From: Nymphaea colorata
Taxonomy: Eukaryota; Streptophyta; Magnoliopsida; Nymphaeales; Nymphaeaceae
Length of the DNA stretch: 64,000 nt
NCBI RefSeq assembly: GCF_008831285.2
Contig: NC_045138.2
Location: 35,517,115 to 35,581,114, forward strand
Reading direction: 5' to 3'
This document shows, in pieces, positions 1 to 40,286 of the stretch. Position numbers and translations under genes: made by a program. Position 1 is the first letter of the stretch, and every line of letters begins with the position of its first letter. The notes beneath the pieces were generated by a model. That model saw only the letters and a list, made by a program, of their open reading frames with translations, did not search any database and was not told the origin of the DNA.

Positions 1-22545
<22,545 letters not shown>

Positions 22546-22668
22546 GGAAGCGTCGATAAGTGAAGATAACTCAAACCTGATATAACTCCTTCTTCCTCCT
22601 CCGCTTCCTTTTCTTAACGGAAGGATTTCAGAGAAGATAATGCATTTCCTCTTCTTCCTGGAGAAGCT

Positions 22669-22678
22669 AAAACCCTAG
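22669..22678 (+). promoter_or_regulatory. Telobox-like motif upstream of GYRA
   Basis: aaaaccctag lies about 125 bp upstream of the GYRA ATG. AAACCCTA-type teloboxes are common near starts of plant genes for organelle and translation functions. The assignment is by motif only. Confidence 0.4.
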
Positions 22679-22768
22679 CGCGGTAGATTTTGCAAAAGGG
22701 CGCGAAGATTTTGGCTCTCATCATCTTGGCCGTCTTATAGAGGATAGAGAAGGCAGTTCGGGTTCCCC

Positions 22769-22931
22769 GGTTTGGACACGGTTCAGACACGAAGAGAAAG
22801 GTCTCGCGGTTAGTTACGGTGCCGCGGTTCGGACACGAAGGTCAGGAGTTCTGCGGTTCAGATACGAATCAGACACGTAGGGAAAGGTTTGGACACAGCG
22901 GTAATGGTTCCACGGTCCGAACACAGAAGGA
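22769..22931. repeat. Diverged short repeats of ggttcggacac type
   Basis: Seven variants of ggtt(c/t)(g/a)gacac occur in about 160 bp (near 22769, 22780, 22825, 22857, 22867, 22886, 22912), often followed by gaag/agaaagg. The block sits 220-390 bp upstream of the GYRA start codon, inside its likely promoter. Confidence 0.65.
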
Positions 22932-24642
22932 ATGGCTAACGCCGACTGTGCACCAGAGCTGATACCGCCGAGTTTTTCTCAAATTGATTAAATAATATGG
23001 TGCAGGACTTTCGCAAATAATACTTGGTTTCTTATATAGTGCCTATGCGACTGACAATTTGCTAGAAAGTTAATAACGTCAAAAAAGCAGTCGAAAGCAA
23101 ATATTGTCTTTGACACAAACCAATTTTACAGCTGAGCAATTTACTTAGAAACTGTTGTACCATTGAGTTTGTGTTTTTGTCATTTTCGAACATATAGTAT
23201 GTCCTCAGGTCCGTCATTTCCATCAAGACTCGAGAGGTGCTATAAAAATTGTAGTTTTCACATGTAAAAAAAAAGTATAACATGGAATAAGCTATGAAGA
23301 GTGCTTTAACAATCGGTTCGTCAAATTTGCAAAGGTGTCGATTTGGTGAAAGAGTCGCTTGATCATTCGGTTGAATCCTTATTGAATCGGCAAAAAGTAT
23401 TAATTAAAGAGCCCAGTTAAAGACTTATTTGAGATATAAACAAACTAAGAATAAAACAAGCACTTGTGGCAGTCTTAAATTAGCAAACTAGTTCGCCACG
23501 CCGACAAATAAGATGGTCGCCTTCTTATGTATATAGCTACTTATTGATGTTTCTATTCTTGTTACAGTTCAATGTGGGGATCTCTTGTAGACGATACAGT
23601 ACCAGTAACCTAGAGTAGTGCCATTCCCCGGGGACCTGCCACCGTCCTCGTTTGCTCGATCCAGAAGAAGGTTGGCAAAGGCAGGAGATTCAGGTGGCTA
23701 AGAACCCGGTGAAACGCGATCTGCTGGCAGTCATTTTATCTGCCGCGTCCCATCACCATTTAAGACAACGCATATAGGATTGATTTCATAGATATAAAGT
23801 ACCGAAAGGTGGCTACTCTAACGTCCTGGTTCATAGACGTAAAGATGCGTGATTAGATTCAAAAAAGGAATGAAGTTTCACTTGGTCGATTCCCCTTAAT
23901 CAGTCGCAGGTTTCTATCTTCAACGTCAAATGGAGGTCCAAGGTTAGACTTCCGCAGGCGGCTCTCAAGAGTTCCAAAACAAAAGCACGTACTGTTTATT
24001 CCTGTTACTAGACTCTTCATCCTTCTTATCGTAGTTTCTCACTTTCTTGAGAAATATTTTTCTCATAGTGAAAATTCCACTTCTAGCTTCTATTTTCATA
24101 TGCTTAAAGAGAGACCACCTTTTGTGATGTTTTTAATAAAAGCCACACCTCAAATAAAAAGTCTGAATCGCTACTCTACGCTTTTCTACAACTAAGTTTA
24201 TTTAAAGCTCTCATTCCATGGTTTCCTTTTAACTATAGCTCTTACTAAAGAAGACTGCAGAAGCCATTAAGTTTAAAATTAGAGGCAAAAGAAATATGGA
24301 ACAGGTTATGTGTTATAGGGAGGCGCGAAAGGAGCCTCCCCGTAACACCCATGTCGCCCTAAAAAAAAAAAAGCTGAAAAAAGAAAAGTTCTCATTTTTT
24401 CTTACAATGAATGCACCCGTTGTAATATCCGAGACTGGGTCAGGTGACTAGCCTGACTAAAATCTACTCCTGGTCTGGGAAGTCCATTGGCGACCATCTC
24501 CGGGACGAGGATCAGGCATCTCACCAGCTCCCAAAGAGGTTAAAATGCACGGTGGACTGAAATCTTAGGAATATGTACCATGCAATTCTTATTAACCGAC
24601 ATTCACTGACAGTCGCTTTACATGCTGGAGACAGAAGAGTAA

Positions 24643-27502
24643 TCACACGGCCTCTAGCGCGTCAATTTCATATCTGACTTCCTCCAAATGTTCATTGATA
24701 CACGTTACCGCATCCTGCACTCCCCTTATGGCTTCATTCAAAGAATTGTCATACTCGGCGTCTGCCTCAGCATCTTCCGTTCCAGTGGCTTCTGTGATCT
24801 CGCATACATGTATGCACTGATGCTCGGTAGGCTTGGTGAACGTGCACTTTTCATGGCTTATGAGCCGCTCCGATGGCCTGCCAGCTTTCTTCAGCACTTG
24901 TATTCTTGCTGTCTTTGGATGGAATACAAGAAATTGATCACAAAGTGGAAGTTCACGAAAGTGAATCTTCAAGAAACAGCAAACAGTGTCTACAGAGAGA
25001 AAAAAAGCATTGCACATCCAGACACTCAAAAAATGATTAAAGGCATGGATCTTATAAAGGCATCAAACCTACGATAAAAACTAGAGAATTATGCTCAGTA
25101 AAATGCTTCAAGAACACATCATACTGCTTATGCCAGTAAAAAAAATACTTTACTAATTAATTCTTCCTTGAACAAAATTTCTGTTAACTTATTTTAGGGC
25201 AGAAAGAAGACACCAATATTTTTGGAAGTGAATCTGAAGCAAAAGCAGTTTATAGATCCAAAAACGAAACAAGTTCGATTGGCATCTGAAATTAGGAAAC
25301 AAAGCACAGAAGCCTGGTACCAAAAATTTAACCCGCTATGAAATGCAGGGAATATAATAGCATTTCATAAACCATACTATATCCACAAATTTGAGTTAGT
25401 AATCCCACTGAGATATTCAAACAGCTAAAAGGCCACTCCATTGTGAGGTGCATACCAGGTGCAACTTCTGTTTTTCATGTGCCTGAACTGATTTCAGCAG
25501 GTCAGCAAGATCATTTCGGTGGAACACAGGATTTGAGAGCACGGATTCCATTTCAAGGACCTGAAGATGTGGATGTCAAATTATTTCTCAGTATACGTGA
25601 ACAAAAATGGCTGCACGACATAGTATGAAGAATGATACCAAAAAAAACAAAAAAAATCTTATTCTTGCCATCCGCCTGCCACCAACATGCCCACCCAATT
25701 ATCCAGAATATAAAAGAAAATCAATTGGGGCAATTAAATATTGTCATCAAGAAGGATGATACGAGCCTTCAAAACGTAGCTTTTTATTTTCACACAGCAG
25801 TATCTTTACAGGAATGCATAAGCAGAAGCATTGTTCGTGGATATGCATACATAGTTACATACAGAGTGAGAAATAAAATGTAGTGTGTGTCCCTATTGAT
25901 TATATGAAAATTAAGTGCAAGATACTGATGAGCAATTGGTTGAGGAGTTGAAACCTGCACGGTGAATACCAAGCTCCTAATATACCTTAAAAAAAAAATC
26001 ATTACAAGGCCTTGCAGGCATTAGGAGGATGGAGATTTCAGACAAATTAAATATTTTGACAGAAATATAATCACCCACTTGTTTGGAACAATCGTTAAAC
26101 TCCAGTGTGATCTCACTGCAAAGCTGTTGATAGATTGCATCACCTCCTGTCACCATATATTCTGCAAAGCCCCTGTCAAGGTTCCGAACATAGTTGCCAA
26201 TTAAGTTCTGGATGTAATAGCCATGAGCATCAGCGATTCAGCAGTACTTCGACAGATCATGATATTATGACAGTGGCCAGAGGGTAAAAAACAACTCTCG
26301 TAGCAACAGAATCGCTTCAAAATTCAAACAGTCAGCAGTCTATAAACATGGCAACATCATCATACTTCACTACTTCAGTTTTCAATTGTCAAAAAGCATA
26401 TCTTCTGTTTTTCTTTTTTTCTCTTTGGGTGGGCTTCTGGTATCTGAATACCTTAAACCCTTGCATGCTTGATCCTTTTCTTTTATTTTCTCACAGGCAA
26501 AACTTATCAGGAGATATTCTCATGTTTACAAAGTACTGATGCCAATAATGGTATTGTTGCTTGAGCTGGAAAGTCTCATTAACTAAACGCATTGCTCCTG
26601 TATCATATCTAGCAATAAGAGGAATTGATTGTTTGCTTGTTATGAATATACTGTTTGCAGCACATAAGTATATCCTAATGCACAGTAGGAGCTAATAAAT
26701 AAGACAACCAAAACCATAAAATGCATTCTGCAGTGGCGAAACCAGTAACCTTCTTGATAGGTGGAGACCCTTTAACGAACTCCGCAGAAGTTTTGTTTAT
26801 TACAAGTGCATAAAAATACAAAAACCAAGGAGAAAGGTTGCGAATCCTGAACTCTCTTAAGCCATGGCGTACCAACTTGCATTTTTACATCACTTGACCT
26901 TACTTTCTTAATTTTGGTGGTTTGGCTGTCAAAACATCAAAGCTATTAGTCGTACTGGCGCAGCAGCAAGCAGAGCTAATATGAAGAATACCCAAATGAA
27001 TTATTCAGGGCCATTCTTTTGAGTTAGGATGCAGACGCACGAGAATACAACATCAGAGATTCTAAACCATGAGCCAATATCAACTTAGTCCATATCGTGT
27101 GCATATGTAACCATCAGTAAACAACAACGCAGGATGACTGCATTAGGAAATTACTCTACGAAATACCAACTTGAAGCTGAAAAAATGAAACGTCGTGTTC
27201 TCACTCAACAAGAGGCGACTTCCGAAGGGTGTCTTTCCATGCATTCGCTTCTCCTTAAAAAACAAACTCTGATATACTCGAGATGCAATTCTCAATCATG
27301 CGCATTTTGTTTTCTTTCCGATTAAGGAGACGCTTCCAAACGCCCACGATAACTATGAATAATTCAGAAATTGGTTGTGCTTCGAATACCTCCGCAGTCT
27401 TTCATATGCAGCAGCCCTGCGCTGCTGGACGCCAAGGAATCGACGAAGCAAATCAATCAGCTGAGTGGACGTTGAGATTATCTCCTTCCCATCCACCTCC
27501 AT
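24643..27502 (-). CDS. DNA repair REX1-B domain-containing protein
   Basis: Four exons on the minus strand: 27502-27390, 26172-26079, 25560-25456, 24912-24643, giving 582 nt and 193 aa with consistent phases. The ATG at 27502 is preceded in frame by tandem TAA codons. The protein starts MEVDGKEI, then has QQRRAAAYERLRRGFAEYM, a helical core with LCSEITLEFNDCSKQVLEM, and a conserved tail with IQVLKKAGRPSER and an acidic stretch TEDAEADAEYDNSL before a C-terminal helix. This pattern is that of the REX1-B family, named after a Chlamydomonas gene needed for DNA excision repair; the biochemical role in plants is not known to me. No catalytic motif is visible. The introns (25561-26078, 26173-27389, 24913-25455) show nothing recognisable. 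It is divergent from the AAA ATPase gene. Confidence 0.9.
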
Positions 27503-28518
27503 TCCCACCCGAACCTCGTCAGATGGTCCTACTTATTACTGCTTACTCCTCCAAATCAGTAATCCAGGTAAACTGTCACATAAAACACGCAAAATTATCC
27601 AAACCAAACCAAAACATAGAAAGAAAATCACAACCAATCAGCGGGCCAACAGAGAATCAAAGAGAAAACGATTTAAAAGACCCAGAAATCTCTCTTCTCA
27701 AACACAGCAAACATAGCTTCTATTACGAAACCCATGCGCATAATCGGAGAAGAGAGGAAGAAACTAACCTCCGATAAGCAGAGCAACACAAGAGAAAAGG
27801 GTGTGACGGAAAGGACCCGAGAGAGGGAGGGAGAGGACGCCAAGTCGTGGGAGCAGGGAAAAAGGTCGGACCAGATGGGCCACCAGGCGATCGTAGCTAC
27901 GAGTAGTTTTGGCCCTTAGGCCGTCTCCGACCCGACCCCAACCGAAGTCCTGCTCTCTTCCTGGTCGGGACGAACAAATCGACCGGAGACCTCGGAAGTT
28001 CCAAGGCAACTATACAATAAGTTTATATTAAAAATGTCTTGCATACGGTTTAGTTACTTCATTTTCGCCTCACCAGGTGTAGAAAAAGTTGATTCTGGAA
28101 CCGAACCGGCGGCGGCTTGTTCACCAACTCAGCTGAATGAGCTTGAATCGCTTTACGGTATTGAGAAAATAATTGTTGAAAAATAAAAATTTAAACGGTC
28201 GCTAATTTAATTTAGAAGAAATCACAAAATAATTTTAAATAAATAGTTGCTGACGCTTGGTACTTTTGAATTGGCAACCGAATCGAATCTGTTTTCCACT
28301 GACTCGATTCGAGTCGGCCGATTCAGCCAACAGATTTCCCTCTGTAGTGATAAAAGAGGAAAAAACGGATGCAAGTGAACTCCGTTTAACTCGCTCTCTT
28401 CCCGTTGCCTTTCGTCTGCGAGAAGAAAGAAGAAGAAGAAGAAGAAGCGTGCCCTTCAGCGAGGGAAGACACATATGCGGATTCTTTCAGCCCGTTCTGT
28501 TCCCTTTTGGTCTCCAGG
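27503..28518. promoter_or_regulatory. Shared divergent promoter region (REX1-B / AAA ATPase)
   Basis: Only 1016 bp separate the two divergent start codons, so both 5' leaders and promoters lie here. A (GAA)n tract at about 28424-28447 falls in the leader of the AAA gene; the frame through it is open upstream but has no ATG before 28519. No coding sequence was recognised. Confidence 0.6.
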
Positions 28519-35223
<6,705 letters not shown>

Positions 35224-37049
35224 GAATTGGGCATGTTTTCTGATGCTGCAAACTCATCGCCGTCATCATCACAATGATAGATGCCGTACTTTCAGCTGAA
35301 GTGGCATTTCTTCCGTTTTAACGCAGAAGTGATCGACTAACCATGAGATTGCCTATTGATTATCCATCCCTGCATTGGGTTACACTCGCTGCTTAGCTGA
35401 TGTAGCGGGAAAGGTCCTGTGCGTTGTTGCAGACGATTGTATATATTGTTGTTGTTTTTTCCCTTGATTCTTTCTTTTGTTGATATGGTAAATTGGTCCT
35501 TTGTGTGCGTAACAGAGTTGATTGGTAATAAATGGCACAAAGGTGTTCCACTTCTGGTCTACTTTTAAACTGTATCCGAGGTTCATACTTGAGAAAGGTT
35601 GCCCTAATTTTTTTTATTGATTATTCGAGGGAATTCATGAGATGAGGCAACGTTAATGTCGCTCCATATTGAGCGTTGAGCGCATCAGCTGACATCTTGC
35701 CGATAAGGTATGGGACCTATGTGGGTTTATAGTTGTCGAGTTCAAAAAAGTTTGAAATGGGGTGACACAGAACAATGACGTAAGCATGCTCATATTTGCA
35801 ACTGTAGCTGAGGCTTATTCTTTTTTTTCTTTTTTAAAAAAGTACTGGAGATATGCAGGCCCTGCTGCAGTCATTTTTTTGGTGAGTGGGTGGGGTCCAG
35901 GTCGGAGCTCTCACTTTGACATCTTTTTAATGCTTTTGGTGCAACAAGGTACTGTTCTAAGGTACTGTTTTAGATTTATATATTGGTGTCTTTTTTTTTT
36001 TTTTTTCTGCCGTACATGGTTAATGTTTTCAAGATTCTAAACGAAAGTTGACTACTTACCAAACCCCATCATTTTTTTTTTCGCTAACCCACTCAAGGAC
36101 CCAACCTTTATAGAAAACTGTTTGACCGTGGATCTGAAATTCACAGGAACCTAAGATCTTAAATATCAGATCTATGGATGTCAGTGAAACGTAGCATTTT
36201 CGAGGTGTACACAGGTAAGAGCAGGCCAGAATTATTTCCGACAATGACGGTCTATGTCTGCCGCAAAAACCAAAAAATGCAAAGATGCAAACAAAAGGTC
36301 CTGCAAAAAGAGATACGATTGGATTTGGACCTCGATGAGACTACCACGTTTACTGTGTATAAGAACGCAGTGACAGAAATAAGCTTTAGCTTAAAGGTCC
36401 AATCCATTTGCTGCTGGACGGTCACGACCAGTTGGACCGAACGCAGAAGTCATATCTGATCAACCGTCAGATGGACATGGCCGACGCTTTCGTGTGTGAG
36501 AGATGAACGTGTTTCCCTTCTTTTACGTGGACTTGACTTGGAAAAAGGTGTCCGGAACAAGTTTTCACTGTTGAATAAAAGGAATGACCTCCAGACAATT
36601 TGGTGGATCTTGCCGACCACATTCATGGGGTCAGAATTTTAATTGATGGGCCTCTGCAGCGTAAAGATGCATGGAAAGGTATCGTCCCGTGTAAACGCGA
36701 GATGCTCTTCCATCTTTAGTTTTATTGCTGCGATCGATCGTTTTCTGTTTGTTTCTGCGCAGCTGAGAGGATGTTGAATCGACTCCTACCAAAGAGTATG
36801 GAACTCTGGACCACCTCCAAACCTCAGTCATTCAAACTTCACTCCATAGGTATCAGTTCAGGGTAATTAACCCATTACTGTGTCCCATTCAAATAGTAAA
36901 TGAACCGTACGTAGGCTTATATATGATACACCAACCTCCAGGATGATCCAATTCATTACAGCCAGCCTGGATTAGGCAGGGTTAATCCTCCTCCTCCGGA
37001 GATCTCCCTCCAGCGTCTCACTGCACACCTCCCTCCCAGGGGCGAAGGA
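35224..37049. other. Intergenic region, AAA ATPase to MATE copy 1
   Basis: Holds the 3' UTR of the ATPase gene and the upstream region of MATE copy 1, with a TATA-like ttatatatg at about 36917-36925, some 125 bp before the MATE ATG. Short ORFs here show no recognisable family. Confidence 0.55.
35527..35532 (+). terminator. Poly(A) signal of AAA ATPase gene
   Basis: AATAAA about 300 bp after the stop codon at 35223, in AT-rich 3' sequence. Assigned by motif and position. Confidence 0.45.
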
Positions 37050-40000
37050 ATGGAGAACGATCTTGGAACACGGCTTCTAATTAGTACCTCAGGCTGTGAG
37101 GAGGAGGGAGGTCCTCTGCGCCAAAGGGTGTGGGAGGAGTCCAAGAAGCTGTGGGTGGTTGCTGCACCTGCCATCTTCACAAGGTTTACAACGTTCGGTA
37201 TCCCCGTCATCGGCCAAGCTTACGTCGGCCACATCGGCGGCACAACAGACCTCGCCGCCTTCGCACTGATCTTTACAGTTCTTGCCCGCTTCAGCAGTGG
37301 AGTCCTGGTAATTCTTACCTTTGAGTTAGTTTGCAGTCTCATACTGTACAGATTCGGAGCTCTCCGTTCAGTTGGTTTCTGTATCTAAAATTTCAGACGA
37401 TCGCAGTCTGACCTATACATTCATTTACGTATATGTGAAAGGCAGGCCGCTCTAACATTTCAAGACATGACGCCATGTCATTGATTTGCTAGAAAATATG
37501 ACTTAAAAAGCTAGATAGACTTACAAGGAAATCAACCATGACGAATCCACGAATGCATTTCAACTTGCTTGAAATCGTGAGCTACTATGAGTTTTTGATG
37601 GATGTGAATCTTCTTGGATCTCAAATCACCTCGAATCGGAATCTATCAACCACAGATTTGAGCGGTTGGCTTCAAGGCACGCACTTGATCGGTTGGATAT
37701 GGTTAATTATCAGGTCTTTTTTGAGGCGTCTGGATTTATTTATTACACTTATATGAGGCATCTCAAACTACTTTATTTTTTTTTCTTTTAATTTCAAAAT
37801 AAGTAGTTAAGCACCATATTTTTGGCTCTTAATAATATCGAAGGGAATGAACCTTTTACTTGGATGTCTAAATGGTGAACCAATTCAAATCAGATCATGG
37901 CCTCAAAGAAACATGATAATTCACATGTGCATCTGATCAAATGGCTTGGTTCTAACCATAGGGTAAGATGGCAAAAGGATGATATCACCAACATGTCTTT
38001 TCTTCGACCCGCGGCCACTTCTTTTCTATTAATATTAATATAAAGGGCGGACCGCAGATTAGGGGAAGTTACCCCTTGTCGCCGCAATCGGGTCTCAAAT
38101 CCAAAGTGGACTCATCTCAAATTCCATGGATGTGTTTATTCGCCCCTCCCCGTTACACTAGTACAAACAGGGTCATCCGCTACGACTGCTGTGTATAATT
38201 GGACCGTAAATCCATGGTTTTCCTTTAACCGTGGATATGGAAACTGGGCTTTACAGCAGTTTGGATCTAGATCATCTTGGATATGAAACTCAAGGCCACC
38301 AAACGCCCTTGGTATCGGTATGGAGGGAACTTTTGCCATCGGATAACAATTTTCTTTTTAAAGAAAAAATAAGTTCCATTCGACTCTTAATAAAGACGAA
38401 GTAATCAATAGATTTTTATTGTCGGTTTGGAGACGTCCGACAAAATGGGAATCAATAGGCTTTTGTTAATTAGCGCTTTAATCATTGACCATCTCAGCTC
38501 AGCCGGACATGCAGCCCAAAGCAATTGATTTATTTAGATCTGAAAATGGGATTCCGCGACGGTTGACACAATTCAATGATCAAAAGAAATTTCTCAAAAT
38601 TGGTAGCTTATAAAATTCAATCTGACAACCCGACTAAAACTATAAGCATTAAAATTTTCATGTTCTGAAACATCAAAGTCATGAGCATAACTATGATAAA
38701 TACAAATAAAAAAGATAAAAAGGGATGTGTGTGTTCGTAGATTTTAAGCATTTTCTGATAACATTGTTTGGTTAATGGTTGCATGAAGTTGGGGATGTCG
38801 AGTGCATTGGAGACGCTCTGCGGGCAGGCATATGGGGCAGGACGGCACCACATGCTGGGCATCTATCTTCAGCAGTCATGGATCGTGCTCCTCTGCACCG
38901 CCACCTTGCTACTCCCTCTTTTCATCTTTGCACCGACCATCCTAGCGCTGGTTGGTCAGGCGGAGGAGATAGCACAAGCCTCTGCCTCCATATCTCTCTG
39001 GTTCATTCCCGTCCTATACGCTTTCCTCTTCTCCTACACGCTCCAGATGTATCTTCAGTCACAGAGCAAGAACTTGATTATTAGCTACTTGGCAGCTCTC
39101 TCCATATTGCTTCACGTATCCCTTTCATGGCTTATTTCATCAAAGCCGGGTTGGGGGGTTCATGGGGTCATGTTCTCCATGAACCTTGCCTATTGGATAC
39201 CAAACGTTGGACAGTTTCTCTTTGTTTTCTGTGGTGGCTGCCCGAGAACATGGACAGGCTTCTCCACTCGTTCATTCGCCAACCTTTGGCCAGTGGTTAA
39301 GCTCTCCGCTTCGTCAGGTGTAATGATCTGGTAAGGTCCTTCACCTCACTTTTCAGTAATCCATCAGTGTAAACTTAGTTCACAAGATTGCTCACTGTTA
39401 TGTTTAATTAATTTATCCCCGTGTTACTGTGTACACCAATTCTGAAAAGATCTGGATTTGGAGTTCATGGAGAAGGGTTCTGGTTAAGAGTACTGGTAGC
39501 ATTCATGAGGCCATTTACTACAGGAAACTGGGTATGCTAGCTTGGTACATTTTGATACAATAACTCGAACCCCGACACATGGTTGACAAAATTAAATGCA
39601 TATATATATATATATATGGCTTCTCAGGCCTCCTCTCCCCTCCCTACTGGGGCCTTCCAACTTTAGGGTGGTGAGAGAAATAGCTATAGTTAATGCATCA
39701 ACGATGAATTCATCCTCCTGGTTCGACGACTGATCAGAAAAATGTCTAGCACGTCATAAAACTGACGAACCTCGGGGTAGAGGGCGAAGAAGCCTCATGC
39801 CATGTGTTCAACGCTTTATCTGAACCCCATTAATTGGTTGATGCTTACAGCATAGATAGTCAATTTTGTGACGATCTCGATCGCCACGCTGGTTGTGTGA
39901 ACAGTTTGGAGCTCTGGTACAATTCGGCACTTGTCTTACTGACGGGAAACATGAGAGACTCTAAGATTGCCACTGATGCTCTTTCTATCTGGTACGTCAT

Positions 40001-40247
40001 CGTATCTAATTAGTTCTTAAACTTGGGTTGTTTGAACCATAATTTGTCTAAGACAGTACGTACCTCACAACAACGTCGTTTCAGTATAATCCTCGTCGGT
40101 TTGTTCACAGCCTCAACATAAACGGGTAGGAGATGATGATATCCCTGGGATTCCTTGCTGCAGCCAGGTACGGCAACTTTGTCGCTTTGCTAATTCTTAA
40201 TGTATAACATTAAGATCTGAAAATTTTGAAGTTAATTAACTAAATGC

Positions 40248-40286
<39 letters not shown>

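Larger units (their letters stand above)
22546..24642. other. GYRA upstream region / intergenic to REX1-B 3' end
   Basis: Contains the GYRA 5' leader and promoter, a diverged short-repeat block (22769-22931) and a 13-bp stem with two mismatches (24312-24324 with 24334-24346). No coding region was recognised; ORFs here are short and composition-driven. The GC-richer part near 23620-23740 gave no recognisable product in six frames. Confidence 0.6.

Noticed and set aside
28405..28518. N-terminal extension of the AAA ATPase with a Glu run from the GAA repeat
   Set aside because: The open frame begins with TTG, not ATG; the first in-frame ATG is 28519 and fits the start of the plant family.
35762..36040. 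Short ORF with WRYAGPAA resembling the MATE start (WVVAGPAI)
   Set aside because: Similarity covers only a few residues, the rest does not match, and there is no splice site or continuation.
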